From the NCBI GenBank assembly GCA_040003205.1, contig JBDUDA010000014.1:1-23875 (forward strand): a stretch of 23,875 nucleotides of DNA, written 5' to 3'. The translations under genes and the position numbers were made by a program. Source of the stretch: JALYIM01 sp040003205. GTDB lineage: Bacteria > Acidobacteriota > Terriglobia > Terriglobales > Acidobacteriaceae. The stretch's first letter is position 1; each line of letters starts with the position of its first letter. Positions 8,454 through 14,994 of this stretch are shown in pieces. The notes under the pieces are model-generated. The model was not told the origin of the DNA, ran no database searches, and saw only the letters and a program-made list of their open reading frames with translations.

Positions 8454-8782
8454 TGCACACCGTCCGGAGCGTCGGGCCGCGCCCAATTTAGACCCATCAA
8501 AACCCTTTCGGTATTCGAGAGATCGCCGATGATTTTGCGAATTGGAATCGGCAAGTTTCGGACCAAAGTCGGGATGGCGAGAATCTGATCCTGTTGTGCA
8601 AGCTGAGGCTTTTTAATAAGATCGATTACTTCAATTTCGTAACTCGCGATTTTGTAATCCTCGCAAAGTTTTTTTAAATTTCTTAGCGCAAGAAGAGATT
8701 TCGGCGTTTGTCCGGCTATGTATAGACGCAGCAGATGCTTGTCCTGTTTTGGCCCGGTTTTATTGCCCATCTGTCGCTTCAC
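8450..8782 (-). CDS. kaiB: KaiB clock-family protein, first copy
   Basis: This 110-residue protein closely fits the KaiB family, the small thioredoxin-like protein that binds the KaiC CI ring. Visible marks are HLLRLYIAGQTPKSLLALRN (about 16-35), IEVIDLIKKPQLAQQDQILA (50-69), IPTLVRNLPIP, and the near-invariant RKIIGDLSN (82-90) with G86 and D87 at the fold-switch region. The start is GTG at 8782, overlapping the kaiC stop as GTGA. A strong GGGAGGTGA ribosome-binding site lies 3 bases before it, which excludes the ATG at 8770. The C-terminal tail (NWARPDAPDGVQ) is short. This copy is much closer to canonical KaiB than the next gene, so it is the likelier KaiC partner. Its stop overlaps the next kaiB start by 4 bases. 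Confidence 0.95.
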   Translation of the reverse strand: MKRQMGNKTGPKQDKHLLRLYIAGQTPKSLLALRNLKKLCEDYKIASYEIEVIDLIKKPQLAQQDQILAIPTLVRNLPIPIRKIIGDLSNTERVLMGLNWARPDAPDGVQ

Positions 8783-10566
8783 CTGTCACCTCCCGGGCCA
8801 TTTGCGGAGACCGGTGTTGGCTGGGCCGCACGATCTGCCTTTCGGCTAAACGCCATCGCCATCCGACCTTTTTTCATGCGGGCCTCGCGCCCATCGCTCA
8901 GTGCTACCTCATGTTCCAGTCGCTTCTCTTCGGCGGAAAACTGGGCCCGAAGCTCCACAACCTTTTCATCCAGAGCCTTTCGTTTACTTTTTAATTCCAT
9001 TCGTAACTTTTCCACTTCCAACTGTCTAGCAAGCATTTCTTCCTGCTCGCGCAATTGTTGCGCTACGCGAGCGGAGCCTGTGAGCATCCCCTCGACGCCC
9101 AAGTAGGCTGGCACCAGCTTGATGCCCTGGCCCGTTAGAAAAAACTCGCGAATCTGATTTGAGTGCGCCATCCCCCGAGATTTAATAACGTAGATACCAC
9201 GATTCCGTTCTCCATTCACCTCCAAATCGCGCAATAACAGCCAGGTGTCGATCAAAGAAGAAACCCCGACTTCGGAGCGCTCCAGTTCACCTCCCGCGGA
9301 AGTTAAACTCGTGAACAGCGCAGTAATTTGCCGTCCCTTGAGAAAATCGATTAAGCGCGTGAGGATGGAGCGAATCTCCCTATCATTTCCTCCCGTGATC
9401 AGATTGGTGATCGGATCCACTATGACCACTCGGGGCCGGAACTCCTCGACCCGAGTGTGGGTTTGCAGTAGATGCATTTCCAGGCCGTGCTGAGTCGGCC
9501 GTTGGGCGGTGATGCGAAGTAGGCCTTTGTCTACCCACTTATTTAAATCGATCCCTATCGACCGCATGTTGCGTGCGATCTGCCCGGCCGACTCTTCAAA
9601 TGCCAGATATAGACAGCGTTCGCCGCGTGCACAGGCCGCCGCAGCGAAATGTGCGGCAATGCTACTCTTCCCGCTCCCGGCCGTGCCCGACAACAACACC
9701 GTGCTGCCGCGGTAGAGTCCTTTCCCTCCCAACATCTGGTCGAGATCGGATATTCCGGTGGAGAGTCGTTGCGTGGGAGCGTTGTGCTGTAGCCCCAGAG
9801 ACGAAATTGGTAGCACTGAGATTCCGCGTTCGCCAATCAAAAACGGATATTCATCCGCCCCATGAAAACTGCCGCGATATTTGACGACTCTCAAGCGACG
9901 GGTCGAAGCTTGATCGGTGATTCGGTGATCGAGCAAGATGACGCAATCGGAGACGTATTCCTCCAAGCCCTGACGCGTCAGGCTGCCTTCACCACGCTCA
10001 GCGGTTATGACCGTAGTCATTCCCCGATCTTTTAACCAGCGAAACAGACGACGAAGTTCGGCGCGTAAAATTGCAGCGTTCGAGAAGCCGGAGAATAAGG
10101 CTTCGATCGTGTCGAGCACCACGCGCTTGGCTTTTACGGTCTTGATCGCATTTTCTAACCGAATGAATAATCCTTCGAGATCGAACTCCCCGGTCTCCTG
10201 AATGTCGCTACGCTCAACGTAAACGTAGTCCAGAAGAAGCTTCTTCCGGGCACTGAGGCTTTTGAGATCGAACCCTAACGAAGCCACGTTCTGGGTATTT
10301 TCCTCTGCGGTTTCTTCGAAGGCCATGAAGACTCCGGGCTCTCCGAACTCAGTGGCGCCTCGCACCAGGAATTCGGTCGCTAGCATAGTTTTTCCGCAAC
10401 CGGGGCCGCCGCACAGGATGGTAGGGCGCCCGCGCGGAAAACCTCCCCCGGTAATTTCATCTAGTCCTTCAATGCCGGTGGGTGCTTTCTCGATTTGCCC
10501 GGCTACTCCGCTCTTTACAGAACGGTGGCTTCTAGCGGTAGTGTTCATTCGCAATAGTGACTCCAT
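8779..10566 (-). CDS. kaiC: KaiC-like two-domain ATPase/autokinase with C-terminal coiled coil
   Basis: This 595-residue protein has two tandem KaiC/RecA-type domains. CI: Walker A GGPGCGKT (53-60), catalytic glutamates E84-E85 in FEETAEE, Walker B ending D152. CII: Walker A GTAGSGKS (294-301), E324-E325 in FEESAGQ, Walker B VVIVDP (D384). Both domains therefore keep the residues for ATP hydrolysis. The segment GVSSLIDTW aligns with the cyanobacterial autophosphorylation segment, placing S436-S437 where cyanobacteria have Ser431-Thr432. After CII, residues about 500-555 form a charged heptad-like coiled coil instead of the short KaiA-binding tail. KaiC forms hexameric rings; paired coiled coils could join two rings. 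The start is uncertain: ATG at 10566 (used) or ATG at 10548, neither with a strong ribosome-binding site. The stop overlaps kaiB by 4 bases. No KaiA is encoded nearby. Family assignment is firm; true circadian function is not implied. Confidence 0.95.
   Translation of the reverse strand: MESLLRMNTTARSHRSVKSGVAGQIEKAPTGIEGLDEITGGGFPRGRPTILCGGPGCGKTMLATEFLVRGATEFGEPGVFMAFEETAEENTQNVASLGFDLKSLSARKKLLLDYVYVERSDIQETGEFDLEGLFIRLENAIKTVKAKRVVLDTIEALFSGFSNAAILRAELRRLFRWLKDRGMTTVITAERGEGSLTRQGLEEYVSDCVILLDHRITDQASTRRLRVVKYRGSFHGADEYPFLIGERGISVLPISSLGLQHNAPTQRLSTGISDLDQMLGGKGLYRGSTVLLSGTAGSGKSSIAAHFAAAACARGERCLYLAFEESAGQIARNMRSIGIDLNKWVDKGLLRITAQRPTQHGLEMHLLQTHTRVEEFRPRVVIVDPITNLITGGNDREIRSILTRLIDFLKGRQITALFTSLTSAGGELERSEVGVSSLIDTWLLLRDLEVNGERNRGIYVIKSRGMAHSNQIREFFLTGQGIKLVPAYLGVEGMLTGSARVAQQLREQEEMLARQLEVEKLRMELKSKRKALDEKVVELRAQFSAEEKRLEHEVALSDGREARMKKGRMAMAFSRKADRAAQPTPVSANGPGGDR
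8786..8794 (-). promoter_or_regulatory. Ribosome-binding site of the first kaiB
   Basis: The minus strand reads GGGAGGTGA, a near-perfect anti-16S match, ending 3 bases before the GTG at 8782 and lying within the end of kaiC. It decides the GTG start and suggests KaiB is made in higher amount than KaiC, as expected for this system (inference). Confidence 0.8.
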
Positions 10567-10568
10567 TG

Positions 10569-10588
10569 GCTGACTCTTTTTGAGCAGC
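10569..10588 (-). promoter_or_regulatory. Hairpin just upstream of the kaiC start
   Basis: On the minus strand GCTGCTC-AAAAA-GAG-T-CAGC folds into a seven-pair stem with one bulged T and an all-A loop, ending 2 bases before the kaiC ATG. The only purine-rich, Shine-Dalgarno-like bases (AAAAAGAG) sit in its loop and stem. It could modulate kaiC translation or be chance. It has no T-run, so it is not a standard terminator for the upstream gene. Confidence 0.35.
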
Positions 10589-10637
10589 TAAAAATCGACT
10601 GTGAGAACAGCAAAGAGCAAACCATTCCTGAAAGCAA

Positions 10638-12263
10638 TTACTTGGGCTTCTTCTTTCCAAAAAGTCCCGAGAGCGAGTTCACGACCGCTCCGCCCTGGGT
10701 GTTCTGGCCGGGGATTCCGGGGATACCCGACTTCAATTGATTGCCGAGTAAGCCCTTCACATCCGGCACGAACTTCGGATTAGAGGTTGTCCCCTGAATC
10801 ATGAACGGAATGCTGCCGCTGCCGCCTTGCAGGCCCGCGATTTGCGATAGTCCGGTGGCTACACTGCCGCTTAGTTTCGCAGCCATTTTATAGTTCAGAT
10901 CGCCGCCGGGACTGATGGTGCCGGCGCCCGTAAGAACGCCAAGCGACGGTACCGTCAGGTTTACATTGTCGGTGCTGATTCCGTTCGGCGCCATATGCGC
11001 ATTAGTGCTGAAATTCTCGATCAGGGTGTCGGATCCGGTATTCGCCGATCCGCCAAATTTGGAAATTGCAGCCAGCTTGGAACCTAAACTAAATCCCGAG
11101 AGCTTCGAATTTGCAAGATGCAGTGGGCCCGTGATGACCAGTTTGTCCACGGGTCCGGTCATCCCTAAGTTTGCGGAGAGTGTTCCACCCTTCAAGGAGG
11201 AACCGGAAGGAAGGGTTACGCCCAGCGCAGGAAGCATGGGCTCCAGATCATCTACCGGCATGTTGTCGGCGTTCAGTTTCATATTCAGAATCGTCGCAGC
11301 CGGCTCGATTTTGTAAGTCCCGGAAAGCCTTGCGACCGCCTTACCAACCGTCACTTCACCCTGAGTGAGTTGTCCAGTCTGCTTCTGTAAATCATGTTCA
11401 ATCGCGTAAAGCGCTTGTACTTGCTTTCCGGCGGGACTGCCTTTCGGCGACAATTTCAGCTTGTCTGCGGTAACTGTGCCGCTACTCTTCAATTGATGAC
11501 CGTCCGAATTCATGGTGCCGGTGAAATCAGCCACTGCGCCCAGTCCGGAACTGGGCTCCACTAACCCCGACGCCGCCAAGTCAAAACGGCTCACTTTGAT
11601 CTCGGCCTCAAGTGGAGTCAACGATGCGTCATTGGCGTCGACAGGACCGGCTTTTCCATTCAATTTAAGGTCCCCGCCCCCAGGAAGATCCGCGGAAAGT
11701 GTGAAAGGAAACTGCGAAGTTAAGGAGAAGTCCTGCACCGCAATGTCAACGTTCTGATAAGTGTGGGGCTTTGCCGGGGAGTTAGCGTCCGTAACGGTGA
11801 CAACGCCATTCTTGACGTGGAGCTTCCCGACCGACAGATTGGGATTCGAGGAACTAGAACTGCTTTTCTTTGAACTGTTCCCCAGACTGGAAAAATTCCA
11901 CTTACCGGAGGCCGACTTCACCAGAGAGACCTGGGGAGTGTCGAGAGTGAGGTTGGTAATATTCAATACCTTTGAAAAAATTAGCGGCATCACCTCGACC
12001 CCCACATCAAGCGCCTTGGCACGGATGAAAGCGTCTTTACTGAATGCCGGATCGTCAGCGATGGAAAGATCATCCGCCGAAACGCTTCCCGAAAAAACGG
12101 AGAGATGAAGATTGCCGACGTGTACCGGGCGGCCCAGCGCGGTGGAAAGCTCTGATTCGATCCGAGGGCGATAATCGTTGACGTTGATCACAAAAGGTAG
12201 CGCGATAACCACAAGAATGATCAAAGCAACGACGATCCCAACAATTTTCAACGGGCGGTTCAT
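10638..12263 (-). CDS. AsmA-family inner-membrane-anchored protein
   Basis: This 541-residue protein has one N-terminal membrane anchor (about 5-27, MNRPLKIVGIVVALIILVVI) and a large periplasmic part. The AsmA signature follows the anchor: VNDYRPRIESELSTALGRPV, then a beta-rich body with repeated strands. A serine-rich linker (about 124-139, with six serines in a row) separates the N-terminal domain from the rest. The C-terminal half resembles the AsmA_2/DUF3971-like region (LKGGTLSANLGMTGPVDKL, ending GLFGKKKPK). AsmA-like proteins are thought to support outer-membrane lipid transport or assembly. The ATG at 12263 is chosen over the longer frame to 12356 because a GGAAGGAT ribosome-binding site lies 7 bases upstream and the extra 31 residues look non-coding. 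It is downstream of the TPR gene (102-base gap) and 71 bases before kaiC, on the same strand. Confidence 0.88.
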   Translation of the reverse strand: MNRPLKIVGIVVALIILVVIALPFVINVNDYRPRIESELSTALGRPVHVGNLHLSVFSGSVSADDLSIADDPAFSKDAFIRAKALDVGVEVMPLIFSKVLNITNLTLDTPQVSLVKSASGKWNFSSLGNSSKKSSSSSSNPNLSVGKLHVKNGVVTVTDANSPAKPHTYQNVDIAVQDFSLTSQFPFTLSADLPGGGDLKLNGKAGPVDANDASLTPLEAEIKVSRFDLAASGLVEPSSGLGAVADFTGTMNSDGHQLKSSGTVTADKLKLSPKGSPAGKQVQALYAIEHDLQKQTGQLTQGEVTVGKAVARLSGTYKIEPAATILNMKLNADNMPVDDLEPMLPALGVTLPSGSSLKGGTLSANLGMTGPVDKLVITGPLHLANSKLSGFSLGSKLAAISKFGGSANTGSDTLIENFSTNAHMAPNGISTDNVNLTVPSLGVLTGAGTISPGGDLNYKMAAKLSGSVATGLSQIAGLQGGSGSIPFMIQGTTSNPKFVPDVKGLLGNQLKSGIPGIPGQNTQGGAVVNSLSGLFGKKKPK

Positions 12264-12270
12264 AGGCGGT

Positions 12271-12278
12271 ATCCTTCC
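12271..12278 (-). promoter_or_regulatory. Ribosome-binding site deciding the AsmA-like start
   Basis: Minus-strand GGAAGGAT ends 7 bases before the ATG at 12263. No comparable site precedes the longer start at 12356. Confidence 0.7.
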
Positions 12279-12365
12279 GAAAAACACAAGTTCAGCGTCG
12301 CTGGCCGTGGTTGGATGACTTTTAGGGGACAGAAGTAGGCATGGGTAGTCTAACAAAAGTGGTAA

Positions 12366-13601
12366 TTATTGGGGTTCCCCGGCCAGCTCTGGATTCGGAA
12401 TCGGGGCTTCTCCCAACTCTTTTTGCCGCCGTCCTCTCGCCGCATTGGAAAGCCTAGTGAAGGTCTGCATTTCAGCGCGCGCCTCGGCTTGACGGTCAAG
12501 ATGCTGCAATGCCTGTCCATGCAAATAATGCACGCTGGCACCGTCAGTGGCGAGCTTTTCTGTGGTTCCGATCTCTAGAAGCGCTTCGGAATATTTTTTT
12601 TGTCGAAGGTAAACGCGTGCCAGTTGGAAATGAGAGCTGGCGAGTCGAGGATCCAGCCGTACGGCCTGTTGCAGATACTGGGCAGCTTCCTCATCCTTCT
12701 GTTGCTGGTAATAAATTAGTCCCAATTGGTCGTAATTGTAGGCGACATCGGGTTCGAGAGCTTGGTCTGTTAAAAATTCCGCCTTGGCGCGATCTAATTC
12801 CTGCTTTTTCAGAAGTGCAACGCCGAGATTGAAGTGGAGAAACGGAAGCTTGGGATCCGCACGCTCTGCCAACTCTAATTCTTTGATGGCATCATCATAT
12901 TCTTCACGATTAATGTGAGCCTTTCCCAACAGCAAATACAGCGTAGCGGAATCTTGTCCAATTTTGACCAACTGATCAAGCGCGCGCCGGCTTAACTCGG
13001 CCTGGTGGGATTCGTCGGCAGCAATTCCAAGGACGTATAGATAATTCAGCTCGCTCGATTCCTGTATCCATAGTGGCTCAAGGACGGTGACAGCGTCTGC
13101 GTAGCGCTCGGTGAAGAAGTAGCAGAGTCCGAGCAGATAGCGCGCCTGCCAGGAATTTGGCATATCTCGTACCACCGATAAGAATGGTTCAATGGCAGCG
13201 CGAAAATTATTTTGCCGATAATGTACCAGGCCAATGTTGAGACGGATTCCAGCGACGCTTGGAGCCAGATGGTCCGCCTTATTTAGCGCATCGAGCGCAG
13301 GCTGCCATTGTTTTCGCCGCATGTAAACCACGCCCAAATTCGCGTACGCACCGGCTGACTGCGGATCGATTGCGAGGACTCTTCGGAAACATCTCTCCGC
13401 CTTGCCTAGATCCCCACCCTTGAGGGCGGCTTCGCCTTGCTGGAAAAGTTCTTGAGGATTTCGATCTAATGAGTTGCTACTCCTCCCAGCTTTAACTTTG
13501 GATGTTTGCCCGGCTAATGCAACCGATGCAGCCACAATAATGACAGCGATCAGTAAGTAACGTTTTAGCTCTCGCGATCTGTACCGGCACATTTTCGGCA
13601 T
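12366..13601 (-). CDS. Exported tetratricopeptide-repeat protein
   Basis: This protein of about 411 residues has an N-terminal signal sequence (basic RSRELKR, hydrophobic YLLIAVIIVAASVALAG), with cleavage likely near ALAGQ. The rest is a chain of roughly nine to ten TPR units, recognisable by motifs such as GDLGKAERCFRRVLAIDP, AYANLGVVYMRRKQWQPALD, LHFNLGVALLKKQELDRAK and SHFQLARVYLRQKKYSEALL. TPR arrays bind other proteins; no enzyme domain is visible. The tail (GEAPIPNPELAGEPQ) is low-complexity. The start is uncertain: GTG 13610, ATG 13601 (used) and ATG 13592 are all in frame and none has a ribosome-binding site. The GTG overlaps a promoter motif for the divergent lacI gene. It may be co-transcribed with the AsmA-like gene. 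The specific role is unknown. Confidence 0.87.
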   Translation of the reverse strand: MPKMCRYRSRELKRYLLIAVIIVAASVALAGQTSKVKAGRSSNSLDRNPQELFQQGEAALKGGDLGKAERCFRRVLAIDPQSAGAYANLGVVYMRRKQWQPALDALNKADHLAPSVAGIRLNIGLVHYRQNNFRAAIEPFLSVVRDMPNSWQARYLLGLCYFFTERYADAVTVLEPLWIQESSELNYLYVLGIAADESHQAELSRRALDQLVKIGQDSATLYLLLGKAHINREEYDDAIKELELAERADPKLPFLHFNLGVALLKKQELDRAKAEFLTDQALEPDVAYNYDQLGLIYYQQQKDEEAAQYLQQAVRLDPRLASSHFQLARVYLRQKKYSEALLEIGTTEKLATDGASVHYLHGQALQHLDRQAEARAEMQTFTRLSNAARGRRQKELGEAPIPNPELAGEPQ

Positions 13602-13603
13602 AC

Positions 13604-13632
13604 TTGACACTGGGTAAACTCTCTGCTGTAGT
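13604..13632 (+). promoter_or_regulatory. Sigma-70-type promoter for the lacI gene
   Basis: TTGACA (13604-13609, perfect -35) is followed by exactly 17 bases and TGTAGT (13627-13632, four of six -10 bases). Transcription would start near 13639, about 80 bases before the GTG of the regulator. The -35 overlaps the 5' end of the divergent TPR gene. Confidence 0.55.
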
Positions 13633-13648
13633 GTCCGCCAGCGGAAGC

Positions 13649-13660
13649 CTTGAATTCAAG
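13649..13660. promoter_or_regulatory. Perfect 12-base palindrome, candidate operator
   Basis: CTTGAATTCAAG is a perfect palindrome lying about 10-20 bases downstream of the predicted lacI transcription start. This is a good location for autoregulation or for joint control of the divergent TPR gene. LacI-family operators usually have a central CG, which this lacks, so another regulator is possible. Confidence 0.35.
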
Positions 13661-13719
13661 CTCGGAAAGTCCGGAGGCGTTAGTCTCTGCGGTGTGGAAC
13701 AAATTTAGGACAACTATTC

Positions 13720-14793
13720 GTGAGTAAACTCAAAGCGAAGAATTCGACGATCACGATTCGGGATGTCGCCAGGCTAAGCGGTTTTTCCTCGACAACAGTA
13801 TCCATCGTGCTTAATAACGCACCCTTAGCACGCTACATTCCAGCCGTTACTAAGAAGCGGATCGAGCGGGCAGCCAAAAAATTAGGGTATCGTCCCAATC
13901 TCTTTGCCCGCTCTCTGCGCGGCAAGCGAAGTCACACAGTCGGAGTGATGGTCTTCGATATGACCGACCCTTATTGCACGCTGGTCTTACGCGGCATCGA
14001 GAGCTCTCTTTACCAGTCATCTTTCCTGCCGATTCTTACGGACGTTCATAATGAGCGAGCTCGCTTTGAGCGTTACCTCGAAATGTTGTTGGACCGCCGG
14101 GTGGAAGCGCTTATCCTGCTTGCCAATTGGCTGTTCGTAAACATTGATGTGCTCGCCGACCTGGAGAAAAGCAGTATCCCCACGGTGATGATTGGGCAGG
14201 AATTGAAGACCGATTCCGTCAGTTCGGTCATCGTTGACAACGAACTTGGCGGGTATCTTGCCGTGGAACATCTTTATTCGTTCGGACATCGCAAGATTGC
14301 CTTTCTGCGCGGTCCTAAATCCTTGGGAGATAGCGCCCCACGTTGGAAGGGGGTGAAGGCTTTTGCAAAGACCCGCAATCTTGAGCTAGACCCGCGGCTC
14401 ATCCTCGACCTGCCGGAATCCCGCGATCCTACTTCAAGTTTTGAGTCGGGACATCAGTTGACCGAGGAACTACTCAAACGAAAGCTTCCTTTCACCGCGC
14501 TCATGGCGTTCGATGACATGACTGCGTTCGGGGCCGTGAGAGCCCTGGCGAAGGCGGGAATGCGAGTGCCGGATCAATGTTCAGTGATCGGATTCGACGA
14601 CATCGCGGCATCGGGTTTTTACACTCCTCCAGTCACCACAGTTAGACAGCCAATGGAAACCATGGGCACAATGGCCGCCGCCATAGCGGCAGAAGGAATC
14701 TCGGCTGTGGTCGAGAAGCGGGAACTGGGTGCGGTGCATCGGAAGGTCGCACCTGAACTAGTGGTCCGTGAATCTACGCGAATCCTGATATGA
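13720..14793 (+). CDS. LacI/GalR-family transcriptional regulator
   Basis: This 357-residue repressor-type regulator starts with the LacI helix-turn-helix and hinge (ITIRDVARLSGFSSTTVSIV, about 11-30, then KKLGYRPNLFARSLRG to about 68). A periplasmic-binding-protein-like effector domain follows (TVGVMVFDMTDPY, then VIVDNELGGYLAVEHLYSFG, and CSVIGFDDIAASGFYTPPVT). Members bind palindromic operators and respond to sugars or related small molecules; the ligand here is unknown. The GTG start at 13720 is supported by AGGA (13707-13710) nine bases upstream. It lies 201 bases before the TonB-dependent receptor on the same strand, an arrangement expected for control of nutrient uptake, so that receptor gene is the most likely target (inference). 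Its own promoter region contains a palindrome. Confidence 0.93.
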   Translation: MSKLKAKNSTITIRDVARLSGFSSTTVSIVLNNAPLARYIPAVTKKRIERAAKKLGYRPNLFARSLRGKRSHTVGVMVFDMTDPYCTLVLRGIESSLYQSSFLPILTDVHNERARFERYLEMLLDRRVEALILLANWLFVNIDVLADLEKSSIPTVMIGQELKTDSVSSVIVDNELGGYLAVEHLYSFGHRKIAFLRGPKSLGDSAPRWKGVKAFAKTRNLELDPRLILDLPESRDPTSSFESGHQLTEELLKRKLPFTALMAFDDMTAFGAVRALAKAGMRVPDQCSVIGFDDIAASGFYTPPVTTVRQPMETMGTMAAAIAAEGISAVVEKRELGAVHRKVAPELVVRESTRILI

Positions 14794-14836
14794 GTGCCTG
14801 CGGGTGTGTGCTTCAGACTCTCCTCTGTTTTTTTGC

Positions 14837-14884
14837 TTGACACTGCATTACGCGAAATTGCACTATTCATACGATTTAATGAAT
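14837..14884 (+). promoter_or_regulatory. Candidate promoter/operator region of the TonB-dependent receptor
   Basis: TTGACA at 14837-14842 is a perfect -35 and sits in the same 10-mer (CTTGACACTG) as the -35 of lacI. The -10 is unclear (CACTAT after 18 bases, or TATTCA after 21). Between and after them lie the near-palindrome ATTACGCGAAAT (14847-14858, 10 of 12 bases symmetric) and the inverted repeat ATTCAT-N8-ATGAAT (14865-14884). Either could be the LacI-type operator. Confidence 0.35.
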
Positions 14885-14984
14885 GTTAATTCCGGGCGTC
14901 CTTCTCCGGCAAAAAGGGGAAATTCCTGCAAGAAGAATTAACGAACCTCGGTTGCACGCCTTCCGACCGCACTTCAGCAGCTAT

Positions 14985-14988
14985 GGAG
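14985..14988 (+). promoter_or_regulatory. Ribosome-binding site deciding the receptor start
   Basis: GGAG, six bases before ATG 14995, supports that start. It lies inside the codons that would follow the upstream ATG at 14983. Confidence 0.6.
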
Positions 14989-14994
14989 CCAAAC

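Noticed and set aside
8779..10566. KaiC call as a RadA or DnaB-type RecA protein.
   Set aside because: Two KaiC-type domains each with a paired catalytic glutamate, plus two adjacent KaiB genes, make KaiC the clear assignment.
14983..14985. ATG at 14983 as start of the TonB-dependent receptor.
   Set aside because: GGAG directly after it is correctly spaced for the ATG at 14995, and no ribosome-binding site precedes 14983.
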